64,000 bases of DNA from JAJFJD01 sp965228975 (GTDB lineage Bacteria > Pseudomonadota > Alphaproteobacteria > UBA8366): contig OZ245851.1 in assembly GCA_965228975.1 (NCBI GenBank), forward strand, positions 1 to 64,000, read 5' to 3'. The first letter of the stretch is position 1. The number at the start of each line of letters is the position of its first letter. Shown one piece after another: positions 34,543 to 43,328 of this stretch. The notes under the pieces are model-generated. The model was given only the letters and a program-made list of their open reading frames with translations, was not told where the DNA came from and made no database searches. The position numbers were made by a program, and so were the translations under genes.

Positions 34543-37508
34543 GCGCGGCCCGCATTTCCGGAAGGGGGAGGGTCGACACGAATTCGCCGGTACGGTTTAC
34601 GTTCAATGGGACCGCGTATTCCGGATACGCGGGCGATACCCTGGCGTCGGCACTTTTGGCGTCGGGAGAACATTTCGTCGCCCGATCGTTCAAGTATCAC
34701 CGGCCCCGCGGCATTCTCTCCTGCGGGTCGGAGGAACCGAACGCGCTCGTCGGGATCGACCGGGGGCCGGGGCGGTTCGAGCCGAATGTCCGGGCGACGG
34801 TTCAGGAAGTGTTCGACGGGCTGACGGCGACGAGTCAGAACCATTGGCCGTCCCTGACGACCGACATCGGCGCGATCAACGATGTGGCGCACGCGTTGAT
34901 CCCCGCCGGCTTCTATTACAAGACCTTCATGTGGCCGCGATCGTTTTGGGACAAACTTTACGAACCGATGATCCGGCGCGCCGCGGGACTGGGCCGCAGC
35001 CCGGCCGAGCCGGACCCCGACGCGTATTCCAACCGCTATGCCCATTGCGACGTGCTGGTCGTCGGGGCCGGGCCGGCCGGATTGGCGGCGGCGTTGGCGG
35101 CATCCGAGTCGGGCGCGTCGGTGATCCTGGCGGACGAGCAAGCCGAGATCGGCGGCAGCCTGCTGTCGGATGTCACCTCGGTGATCGACGGCGGGTCGGC
35201 AGGGGCCTGGATCGATGCGGTGAAGGCAAAGCTGGCGGATCGCGCCAACGTCACGGTCCTGCCCCGCACGACGGCCTTCGGCTACTACCACCAGAATTTC
35301 GTCGCGCTGGCGCAGCGGCTGACGGACCACCTCGCGGCCCCGCCCGCCGGGGCGCCGCGCGAACGCCTGTGGCAGGTGCGGGCGCGGCAGGTCGTGCTCG
35401 CGCAGGGCGCGATTGAACGGCCGCTGGTTTTCGACGGCAACGACCGACCTGGGATCATGCTGGCGGATGCGGGTCGGGGGTATCTCAACCGCTATGGCGT
35501 CGCCGTGGGGGATCTGCCGCTCGTCGTGACCGCGCATGACGCGGCCTACCGGACCGCATTCGATCTGGCCGCGGCGGACCGCCCGCCGGTGGCAATCGTC
35601 GATCTACGGCCGGACGTGCCTGATGCGCTGCGGACGAAAGCCGAGGCGTTGGGTATCGAGCTGTTATCGCATCGTGCCGTCACCGGGACCGAGGGGCGCC
35701 GGCGCGTGACGGCGGCGCAGGTGTCGCCGGTCGAGTCCGGTTCCGGCGCGGCGCGGCGCATTGCGTGCGATGCGATCTTGATGTGCGGCGGTTGGACGCC
35801 CAGCGTGCATCTCCATTCGCATGCTCAGGGGAAGCTGAATTGGCGGGAAGATTTGGATGCCTTCGTGCCAGGGGACGCGATGGAAGCGTCGAGAACGGCA
35901 GGCGCGGGCAATGGAACGTTCGACCTGTCCGCCGTGTTGGCGGAAGGCGCACGCGCCGGCGCTGCCGCGGCACGCGATGCCGGGTATGACGTCAATGAAC
36001 CACCGGTCTTCGCCGTGGATGGCGCGGACCCGTGCGCCGGCGTCGCACCGCCGGCGCCGTCGGCCGGCCGCGCCTTCGTCGATTTCCAGAACGACGTAAC
36101 CGCCACGGATATCCGGCTCGCGGTGCGCGAAGGGTTCCGCTCGATCGAGCATGTCAAACGCTACACCACGACCGGCATGGCGACCGACCAGGGCAAGACG
36201 TCGAACCTCAACGGATTGGCCATCGCGGCGGATGCGGTCGGCAGGCCGGCACCGGCGGTCGGTCTGACGACCTTCCGCCCGCCCTATACGCCGGTCACCT
36301 TCGGTACGTTGGCGCATGCGAACCGCGGCGCGTTGTTCGACGTGACGCGGCGCGCACCGATGGACGGATGGGCCGAGGCGCGCGGCGCGGTCTTCGAACC
36401 GGTGGGGCAATGGCGGCGGGCGCGCTATTTCCCGCGGTCCGGCGAGGACATGGCCGCCGCCGTTGCGCGCGAGTGCACCGCCACGCGCCGGTCGCTCGGC
36501 ATCATGGACGCTTCGACGCTGGGCAAGATAGAGGTAGTCGGACCGGATGCCGCCGAATTCGTCGACCGGATGTATGCCGGCCCCTTCGCGAAATTGGCGG
36601 TCGGGCGCTGCCGCTACGGCCTGATGCTGGGCGAGGACGGGTTCATCCTGGACGACGGCGTGATTGGGCGGCTCGCCGAGGACCGCTTCCATGTGACCAC
36701 GACGACCGGTGGAGCCGCGCGCGTGCTCGCGTTGATGGAGGATTACCGCCAGACCGAATGGCCGGACCTGAATGTCTGGCTCACGTCCGTTACCGAGCAA
36801 TGGGCGGTGATAGCGGTGAATGGCCCGACCGCCCGGGATGTTCTGATGCCCCTGATCGAGGGTATCGATTTGGACAAGGACGTCTTCCCGCATATGGCGG
36901 TTCGCGAAGGGCGGATCTGCGGCGCACCCACACGCCTTTTCCGAGTCAGTTTCACCGGCGAACTCGGCTTCGAGGTGAACGTACCCGCGCGAGTCGGGCT
37001 GGCGGTATGGGAAGCCATTGTGGCGGCGGGAAAGGACGCGGGCATCACACCCTACGGGACCGAAGCGATGCATGTTATGCGTGCCGAGAAGGGCTATATC
37101 ATCGTCGGTCAGGATACGGACGGGACGGTGACACCGCAGGATGCGGGCATGCCCTGGGCGGTCGGCAAGAAGAAAGTCGATTTCGTCGGCAAGCGCTCAT
37201 TGTCGCGCCCCGACATCGTGGCGCCGGGCCGGAAGCAACTCGTCGGATTGTTGACGGCGGACCCGTCGGTCGTGCTGGAAGAAGGGGCGCAGGTCGCGGC
37301 GCCGAGCGACCCTCGCCGGGCGATCGGGCATGTCACTTCGTCCTATTGGAGCACGGCCACCGATCGATCGATCGCGATGGCGCTCGTGGAAGGCGGTCAC
37401 GACCGGATGAACGAGGAACTGTTCGTGCCGGGCAGCACCGGGGATGCGCGGGTCACGGTGACCGGAACGGCCTTCTACGATCCGGAAGGAGCGCGGCTGA
37501 ATGTCTGA
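34539..37508 (+). CDS. soxA: Sarcosine oxidase, alpha subunit
   Basis: 989 residues from the ATG at 34539, usual family length (about 1000). An N-terminal 2Fe-2S-like fold (FNGTAYSGYAGDTLASALLASG) is followed by a nucleotide-binding domain (VLVVGAGPAGLAAALAASESG, near residue 170) and a C-terminal GcvT-like aminomethyltransferase domain (FDVTRRAPMD..., then the folate-binding GELGFEVNVPA segment). That domain passes the one-carbon unit to tetrahydrofolate. The gene overlaps soxD at the start and soxG at the end. The frame is intact. Confidence 0.95.
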   Translation: MSAARISGRGRVDTNSPVRFTFNGTAYSGYAGDTLASALLASGEHFVARSFKYHRPRGILSCGSEEPNALVGIDRGPGRFEPNVRATVQEVFDGLTATSQNHWPSLTTDIGAINDVAHALIPAGFYYKTFMWPRSFWDKLYEPMIRRAAGLGRSPAEPDPDAYSNRYAHCDVLVVGAGPAGLAAALAASESGASVILADEQAEIGGSLLSDVTSVIDGGSAGAWIDAVKAKLADRANVTVLPRTTAFGYYHQNFVALAQRLTDHLAAPPAGAPRERLWQVRARQVVLAQGAIERPLVFDGNDRPGIMLADAGRGYLNRYGVAVGDLPLVVTAHDAAYRTAFDLAAADRPPVAIVDLRPDVPDALRTKAEALGIELLSHRAVTGTEGRRRVTAAQVSPVESGSGAARRIACDAILMCGGWTPSVHLHSHAQGKLNWREDLDAFVPGDAMEASRTAGAGNGTFDLSAVLAEGARAGAAAARDAGYDVNEPPVFAVDGADPCAGVAPPAPSAGRAFVDFQNDVTATDIRLAVREGFRSIEHVKRYTTTGMATDQGKTSNLNGLAIAADAVGRPAPAVGLTTFRPPYTPVTFGTLAHANRGALFDVTRRAPMDGWAEARGAVFEPVGQWRRARYFPRSGEDMAAAVARECTATRRSLGIMDASTLGKIEVVGPDAAEFVDRMYAGPFAKLAVGRCRYGLMLGEDGFILDDGVIGRLAEDRFHVTTTTGGAARVLALMEDYRQTEWPDLNVWLTSVTEQWAVIAVNGPTARDVLMPLIEGIDLDKDVFPHMAVREGRICGAPTRLFRVSFTGELGFEVNVPARVGLAVWEAIVAAGKDAGITPYGTEAMHVMRAEKGYIIVGQDTDGTVTPQDAGMPWAVGKKKVDFVGKRSLSRPDIVAPGRKQLVGLLTADPSVVLEEGAQVAAPSDPRRAIGHVTSSYWSTATDRSIAMALVEGGHDRMNEELFVPGSTGDARVTVTGTAFYDPEGARLNV

Positions 37509-38064
37509 CCTTCGGCAGCATTGCCCGGTTCAGGACCGGCGGCATACGACACCGGACGGGTCGCTGGTGTTGGAAGCTTTGCCGGCCGAGGCACGGTTTA
37601 GTCTCCGGATCGATGCCGATAACGTGTCGCGATGCGTCGGCGCATTCGGCTGCGAATTGTCGCCGGACATTGGCGCCGCACCCGGCCGGGATGGCCGTTG
37701 CGCACTGACGTTGGGACCCGACGAATGGCTGCTGCTGGCGCCGGAGGGCGAGCGCGATGCAATTGCGGCGGGTTTTTCGGCGCTCGGGCCGGATGCGCCG
37801 CACAGTCTGGTCGATGTCGGCCACCGCAGCGTCGCGATGCGAATTGCTGGCCCCGGGGCACGGGACGCATTGAACACAGGGTGTCCCTTGGACCTGTCCG
37901 TGATTCCCATCGGCGGCTGTACGCGGAGTGTTTTTCACAAAGCGGAAGTCGTTCTGCTTCGGCTGGACGTCGATGATTTCCGTTTGGAGGTTGCCCGGTC
38001 CTTTGCCGAGTATGTCTGGTCCATGCTGGAACGCGCGGTGAATGAAGCCGGTTCCGGACTATGA
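37501..38064 (+). CDS. soxG: Sarcosine oxidase, gamma subunit
   Basis: 187 residues, overlapping soxA by 8 bases. The family is weakly conserved; the C-terminal VFHKAEVVLLRLDVDDFRLEVARSFAEYVWSMLE and the central GPDEWLLLAP and LVDVGHRSVAMRIAGPGARDALNTGCPLDL are recognisable as SoxG. It has a GcvT-like fold remnant and mainly aids complex assembly. It closes the operon; a folD, purU or glyA gene of the usual sarcosine catabolic set does not follow. Confidence 0.9.
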   Translation: MSDLRQHCPVQDRRHTTPDGSLVLEALPAEARFSLRIDADNVSRCVGAFGCELSPDIGAAPGRDGRCALTLGPDEWLLLAPEGERDAIAAGFSALGPDAPHSLVDVGHRSVAMRIAGPGARDALNTGCPLDLSVIPIGGCTRSVFHKAEVVLLRLDVDDFRLEVARSFAEYVWSMLERAVNEAGSGL

Positions 38065-38153
38065 TCCGGCCCGGCGGCGGCATCGCTTTCGCGGTTGCCT
38101 TCCCACGCAAACGATAAGAGTATGCCGGTCATCCAGCAGACGGGGCGGGATCC

Positions 38154-39224
38154 GTGGCCAATAAAGTCGCATTCATTACCGGGGTTACCGGGCAGGACGG
38201 CGCTTATCTCGCCGAACTGCTGTTGGGCAAAGGGTATGAGGTGCATGGCGTCAAACGCCGGTCCTCTTCGTTCAATACGGAACGGATCGACCACCTCTAT
38301 CAAGACCCGCACGACGACGACATCCGATTCACCCTACACTACGGCGATATGACGGATGCCACGAACCTGCTGCGGCTCGTTCAACAGGTGCAACCGACGG
38401 AGATCTATAACCTCGCCGCGCAATCGCATGTCATGGTGAGTTTCGAGACGCCGGAATATACCGCCAATGCGGATGCGCTCGGGACGCTTCGCATGCTGGA
38501 AGCGATTCGGATACTCGGTCTGGAGGACAGCGTCCGATTTTATCAAGCCTCCACGTCGGAGCTGTACGGCAAGGCGCAGACCACGCCGCAGAATGAAAGC
38601 ACGCCGTTCTATCCCCGTAGCCCGTATGGCGCCGCCAAACTTTATGCCTATTGGATCACGGTGAACTATCGCGAAGCCTATGGCATGCACGCGAGCAATG
38701 GCATCAGCTTCAACCATGAAGGTCCGACGCGCGGGGAGACCTTCGTCACCCGCAAGATCACCCGCGCCGTCGCTGCCATCGAACAGGGGCTTCAGCCGCG
38801 CCTGTTTCTCGGCAACCTGGACGCGGAACGGGATTGGGGCCATGCGCGCGATTTCGCCGAAGGTATGTGGCGCGTGCTGCAGCAACCGGAGCCGGACGAC
38901 TACGTCTTGGCGACCGGCGAGAGCCATTCCGTTCGCGAATTCGTCGAGTTGGCCTTTCAATGCGTCGACCGGACGATCGAATGGCGTGGCGCGGGCGTCG
39001 ACGAGAAAGGCATAGATGCGGAAACCGGCGACGTCCTGGTCGAGATCGATCCTGTCTATTTTCGGCCGACCGAAGTCGACAAATTGTTGGGCGATCCGTC
39101 GAAGGCGCGCGAGAAACTCGGCTGGGAGGCGACCACGCCCTTCGGAAACATGGTGAGCGAAATGGTCGCCTCCGACATGGCGGTCGTCCGGGAGGAGACG
39201 GCCCGGAAGAACCGGCATGACTGA
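38154..39224 (+). CDS. gmd: GDP-mannose 4,6-dehydratase
   Basis: 356 residues, starting with GTG. It has TGVTGQDGAYLAELLLGKGYEVHG (NADP binding), then the SSSFNTERIDHLY segment and STSELYGKAQTTPQNESTPFYPRSPYGAAKLYAYW with the catalytic Tyr/Lys, and RGETFVTRKITRAVA, all hallmarks of Gmd. It turns GDP-mannose into GDP-4-keto-6-deoxymannose, the first step to GDP-L-fucose. The next gene overlaps its end by 8 bases. This is a cytoplasmic precursor pathway for surface polysaccharide or glycan. Confidence 0.95.
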   Translation: MANKVAFITGVTGQDGAYLAELLLGKGYEVHGVKRRSSSFNTERIDHLYQDPHDDDIRFTLHYGDMTDATNLLRLVQQVQPTEIYNLAAQSHVMVSFETPEYTANADALGTLRMLEAIRILGLEDSVRFYQASTSELYGKAQTTPQNESTPFYPRSPYGAAKLYAYWITVNYREAYGMHASNGISFNHEGPTRGETFVTRKITRAVAAIEQGLQPRLFLGNLDAERDWGHARDFAEGMWRVLQQPEPDDYVLATGESHSVREFVELAFQCVDRTIEWRGAGVDEKGIDAETGDVLVEIDPVYFRPTEVDKLLGDPSKAREKLGWEATTPFGNMVSEMVASDMAVVREETARKNRHD

Positions 39225-40164
39225 TGCGGCGTTCGACCTTTCGGGCCGACGCGTCTGGGTCGCCGGCCACGCGGGCATGGTCGGTTCGGCTTTGTGCCGC
39301 CGGCTCGACTCGGAGGATTGCGAACTCGTCACCGTCGACCGCGCCACCGTCGATTTGCGCCGTCAGGCAGACGTGGAAGCCTGGATGGCGGAAACGCGGC
39401 CGGCGGCGGTGTTTCTCGCGGCGGCGACCGTTGGCGGCATCCTGGCGAACGACACACGACCGGCCGATTTTCTGTACGACAACCTGGCGATCGAGAACAA
39501 CGTCATCCATGCGGCCTACACGGCCGGTGTGGAAAAGCTCCTGTTGCTGGGCTCGTCCTGCATCTATCCGCGGGAAGCCCCGCAACCGATGACCGAAGAC
39601 GCGTTGCTGAGCGGCCCGCTGGAGCCGACGAACGAATGGTATGCGGTCGCGAAGATCGCCGGGATCAAACTATGCCAGGCCTACCGTCGGCATCATGGTT
39701 GCGACTTCATTGCCGCAATGCCGACGAATCTATATGGGCCGGGCGATAGCTTCGATCTCGCAACCAGCCATGTGGTGCCCGCGCTGCTGGCGAAGGCGCA
39801 CCGGGCGAAATGCGACGGCGCGCCGGAAATCGAAATCTGGGGCAGCGGCAAACCGCGCCGTGAGTTCCTCTATGTGGACGATGCGGCGGATGCACTGGTG
39901 CACTTGATGCGATGCTATTCCGGCGAGCCACATATCAACGTGGGCACGGGCGAGGACCTGACAATTGATGCGCTGGCGCGAATGATATGCGATGTCGTCG
40001 GTTTCGAGGGCGAGTGCCGCTATGACGCGTCGAAGCCGGACGGGACGCCGCGGAAGCTTCTCGACGTGGGCCGCCTGACCGCCCTAGGTTGGACTGCCTC
40101 CACACCGTTGCGCGCCGGGTTGGCGCAGACCTATGACTGGTACAAAGCACAATGTGCGGGATAG
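39217..40164 (+). CDS. fcl: GDP-L-fucose synthase
   Basis: 315 residues. VWVAGHAGMVGSALCRRL at the N-terminus binds NADPH, and SSCIYPREAPQPMTEDALLSGPLEPTNEWYAVAKIAG holds the catalytic Tyr-x3-Lys (YAVAK) and the Ser-Cys region of GDP-fucose synthases. It epimerises and reduces the Gmd product to GDP-L-fucose. It overlaps gmd upstream and asnB by 13 bases downstream, so it is translationally coupled in a tight operon. Confidence 0.95.
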   Translation: MTDAAFDLSGRRVWVAGHAGMVGSALCRRLDSEDCELVTVDRATVDLRRQADVEAWMAETRPAAVFLAAATVGGILANDTRPADFLYDNLAIENNVIHAAYTAGVEKLLLLGSSCIYPREAPQPMTEDALLSGPLEPTNEWYAVAKIAGIKLCQAYRRHHGCDFIAAMPTNLYGPGDSFDLATSHVVPALLAKAHRAKCDGAPEIEIWGSGKPRREFLYVDDAADALVHLMRCYSGEPHINVGTGEDLTIDALARMICDVVGFEGECRYDASKPDGTPRKLLDVGRLTALGWTASTPLRAGLAQTYDWYKAQCAG

Positions 40165-42077
40165 CAGGCATCCTCGACGCGTCGGGCCGCCATGGCGATC
40201 CCGCGCGGCATATTCAAGCGATGACCGACACTTTGGTGCATCGCGGCCCGGACAGCAGCGGCATTTGGCAGGACAGCGATGCCGGCATCGCCTTCGGGCA
40301 CCGTCGGTTGTCCATCGTCGATCTGTCCAACGCCGGTCATCAGCCGATGGCATCGGCGAACGGCCGTTGGACCGTCACCTATAACGGCGAGATTTATAAC
40401 GCGAACGAATTGCGCACCGAACTCGAGTCGGGCGGCGCACGGTTTCGGGGACACTCGGATACCGAAGTCCTGGTCGAGGCCTGCGCGCAATGGGGTGTCG
40501 AGAAAACCCTGCCGAAACTGATCGGCATGTTCACCTTCGGCCTTTGGGACTCGGAAACGCGCACGCTTTTCCTTGCGCGCGACCGGCTCGGAATTAAACC
40601 ATTATACTGGGGGCGCTTCGGCGACCTGTTCCTGTTCGGCTCGGAGCTGAAGGCGTTGCGGGCGCATCCGGGCTGGACCCCAGCGGTCGACCGCAACGCG
40701 CTGGCGTCTTTCATGCGGCATAACTACGTGCCGGGTCCGGGATCGATCTATCGGGATGTCGGCAAGTTGGCGCCCGGCCATCTGCTGGTGGCGAAAGCGG
40801 GCATGGCGCCGAAGATCAGCGCATTCTGGTCCTTGAAAGACGTGGTCCGGGAGGCGCAGTCGCCCCGGCTGTCGTTGACCGAAGAGGCGGCGGCTGACGA
40901 ACTCGAAAAGCTGCTGAGCGATGCGATCACACGGCGCATGGTGGCCGATGTACCGCTGGGCGCCTTCCTTTCCGGCGGGATCGATTCGTCGGTCGTGGTT
41001 GCCCTCATGCAGGCCAACGCGACCCAGCCGGTGCGGACATTCTCCATCGGCTTTAACGAGCAGGGGTACAACGAGGCGCAGCATGCCAAGGAAGTGGCGG
41101 CGCATCTCGGGACCGACCATACGGAGCTGTATGTCGAGCCGCAGCATGCGATGGACACGATCCCGCGCATGGCCGAAATGTTCGACGAACCCTTCGCGGA
41201 CTCGTCGCAGATCCCGACATTTCTGGTTTCGGAAATGACCCGCAAACATGTCACCGTCGCCCTGTCGGGCGACGGCGGCGACGAGTTGTTCGCCGGCTAT
41301 GTCCGGTACTTCCAAGGCGTAAAGTTGTTGCCGTTCATGGACCGGGTGCCGCCGCCGGTGCGGTCGGCGATTGCCGGCGCGATACGTTTGTTGCCGCCGG
41401 CCGCCTGGTCGACCCTGCTGCAGGTCCTGCCTGACCGCTGGCGGCCCCCTCAGCCCGGCGACAAGATGCACAAGCTGGCGGGCGTGCTGACCGAGCCAGG
41501 CGACGCCTACTACCGCTATCTGGTCAGCCATTGGACCGAACCGGACAAGCTGGTTCTCGGCGGTAAGGAGCACCGGGGTCCACTCTGGGATCCGACGGTG
41601 CATGACATCGTCCCCGATGCGATCGAGCGGATGCAGTATTTGGACACGATCACCTACATGCCGGACGACATCCTGACCAAGGTCGACCGCGCTTCGATGG
41701 CGGTGTCGCTGGAGGCGCGGGTGCCCCTGATCGATCACCGTGTCGTCGCTTTCGCCTGGTCCCTGCCACCGCATCTGAAGGTGCGCGACGGCAACGGGAA
41801 ATGGCTGCTGCGGCAAGTTCTACAACGGCATGTGCCGCGCAAATTGATCGACCGACCCAAGATGGGATTCGGTGTGCCCATCGATTCCTGGCTGCGCGGT
41901 CCTCTGCGCGATTGGGCGGAAGACCTGCTGTCGGAGAAACGCCTGCGCGATGACGGCTATTTCGATCCGCAGCCGATCCGCGAGAAATGGCAAGAACATC
42001 TGGGCGGAACCCGGAACTGGCACTACCTTCTTTGGGACGTGCTGATGTTCCAGCTCTGGAAAGAACGCTGGCTGTAA
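40152..42077 (+). CDS. asnB: Asparagine synthase (glutamine-hydrolysing), polysaccharide-cluster type
   Basis: 641 residues. It begins Met-Cys2-Gly-Ile, so the mature N-terminal Cys is the amidotransferase nucleophile. The PHRGPDSSG-type and FGHRRLSIVDL segments mark the glutamine domain; AFLSGGIDSSVVVALM is the ATP pyrophosphatase P-loop. It may make asparagine or amidate a sugar acid. Genes of this kind are common within exopolysaccharide clusters and the operon position next to gmd and fcl favours the latter use. The real substrate cannot be told from sequence. Confidence 0.93.
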   Translation: MCGIAGILDASGRHGDPARHIQAMTDTLVHRGPDSSGIWQDSDAGIAFGHRRLSIVDLSNAGHQPMASANGRWTVTYNGEIYNANELRTELESGGARFRGHSDTEVLVEACAQWGVEKTLPKLIGMFTFGLWDSETRTLFLARDRLGIKPLYWGRFGDLFLFGSELKALRAHPGWTPAVDRNALASFMRHNYVPGPGSIYRDVGKLAPGHLLVAKAGMAPKISAFWSLKDVVREAQSPRLSLTEEAAADELEKLLSDAITRRMVADVPLGAFLSGGIDSSVVVALMQANATQPVRTFSIGFNEQGYNEAQHAKEVAAHLGTDHTELYVEPQHAMDTIPRMAEMFDEPFADSSQIPTFLVSEMTRKHVTVALSGDGGDELFAGYVRYFQGVKLLPFMDRVPPPVRSAIAGAIRLLPPAAWSTLLQVLPDRWRPPQPGDKMHKLAGVLTEPGDAYYRYLVSHWTEPDKLVLGGKEHRGPLWDPTVHDIVPDAIERMQYLDTITYMPDDILTKVDRASMAVSLEARVPLIDHRVVAFAWSLPPHLKVRDGNGKWLLRQVLQRHVPRKLIDRPKMGFGVPIDSWLRGPLRDWAEDLLSEKRLRDDGYFDPQPIREKWQEHLGGTRNWHYLLWDVLMFQLWKERWL

Positions 42078-42088
42078 GGGCGCCCGAT

Positions 42089-42805
42089 ATGGCGACGGAT
42101 CGAGACACACTGCCCCGTGCCCTTGTGCTGTGTGCGCACGGCAGCGGCGGCGGCAGTGCCACGGCGGAAAATCTCGCGAATATCGTCAGGGAGCGGAAAC
42201 AGTTCGACCGGGTGGCGGTCTGCTGTCTCAAGGGCCGCCCCGGCGTTGCCGATGCGCTACAGGCGGTGGCTGGGTGCGAGACCGTGATGGTGCCGCTGCT
42301 GATGGCGGAAGGATTCAGCTACGACGTCGTGCTGCGCGGCCAACTTTCGGACTTCGGCCCCGCGGCCGACCGGGTGCGGCTGTCACGCCCGGTCGGTGTG
42401 CATCCCCGGCTCGCCGACATTGCGGTGGCACAGGCGCGCGATGAATGCGTGCGTAAGGGATGGGCGCAGGATGGCGTCAATATTTTGATCGCGGCGCATG
42501 GCACGCCGAAGCATCGTGCGGCCGGCAATTCCGCGCGAACGTTGGCCGCCGGAATCGAAACAAATCAGGTTTTCAATACGGTCCGCGTTGCATTCCTGGA
42601 AAGTTCGCCGTCGATCGACGAGGCGTTGCACGCGATCGCGCCCGAGCCTTGTGTGGTGGTCGGTTTTTTCCTGGACGCCGGGGATCACGCGAAGTCCGAT
42701 GTGCCGGCCGCGATTGCGCGAGCACATCCCAAGGCCGGCTATACTGGTGCAATCGGACGCGACCCAGCGCTTGCAGACATCATTGTAGATCTGGCCCGCC
42801 TATAA
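42089..42805 (+). CDS. CbiX/SirB-like chelatase family protein
   Basis: 238 residues from the ATG at 42089, 11 bases after asnB. Two repeats are visible: the N-terminal VLCAHGSGGGSATAENL and the C-terminal ILIAAHGTPKHRAAGNSA. The AHGS/AHGT pair is the metal and substrate His region of CbiX-type sirohydrochlorin cobalt/iron chelatases. It is odd at the tail of a GDP-fucose operon, so its true metabolic partner is uncertain. No signal peptide is present. Confidence 0.75.
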   Translation: MATDRDTLPRALVLCAHGSGGGSATAENLANIVRERKQFDRVAVCCLKGRPGVADALQAVAGCETVMVPLLMAEGFSYDVVLRGQLSDFGPAADRVRLSRPVGVHPRLADIAVAQARDECVRKGWAQDGVNILIAAHGTPKHRAAGNSARTLAAGIETNQVFNTVRVAFLESSPSIDEALHAIAPEPCVVVGFFLDAGDHAKSDVPAAIARAHPKAGYTGAIGRDPALADIIVDLARL

Positions 42806-42825
42806 GCTGCGTGTCTCGCCGAATG

Positions 42826-43272
42826 TCATCGTAGGACCAGCACCGGTATCTTGCTGAGCGCAAGCACTTTCGCGGTCTGGCTGCCAAGCAGCGCGAGGTT
42901 TATGCCGCGGCGGCCATGTGACGCCATGACGATGAGGTCGCATCCCTTCTCATTGGCAACCTCGATGATACCGTCTGCGGGGGAGCGGTCCGTGACATGC
43001 TGTGTCTCGCATTTCATCCCGGCGGCGTCGGCCGCGCTTTTCGCTCCGGCCAGAGTTTTTTGCGCGACGGCGGCGACCATATCCTCATAGCTCTTCATCG
43101 GGTTTTCGGCCCCTCGAACGGATTCGCCCGCCATTTCCACGGGCGACCAAATGTCCGTCACCGTGACGAACAGAACCGAAGCGCCAATACCCTTTGCCAG
43201 CATCAATCCGTGATCCACGGCCCTGCTCGCAAGTTCCGATCCGTCCGTGGCGATCAGCATGTTCTTGTACAT
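42826..43272 (-). CDS. Universal stress protein UspA family
   Basis: 148 residues. N-terminal NMLIATDGSELASRAVDHGL and C-terminal DLIVMASHGRRGINLALLGSQTAKVLALSKIPVLVLR fit UspA. The nucleotide-binding G-2x-G-9x-G(S/T) motif reads ASHG followed by nine residues and GS, so the first Gly is Ala but the rest is kept. GGAG lies before the ATG. The ftsH gene is 56 bases upstream on the same strand, so co-transcription is likely, and both are stress functions. Confidence 0.9.
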   Translation of the reverse strand: MYKNMLIATDGSELASRAVDHGLMLAKGIGASVLFVTVTDIWSPVEMAGESVRGAENPMKSYEDMVAAVAQKTLAGAKSAADAAGMKCETQHVTDRSPADGIIEVANEKGCDLIVMASHGRRGINLALLGSQTAKVLALSKIPVLVLR

Positions 43273-43328
43273 CTTGTTCTCCTGCGCTTCGTCGGTATCC
43301 GGTTGGTCGACAAATCCTTCATGGAATT

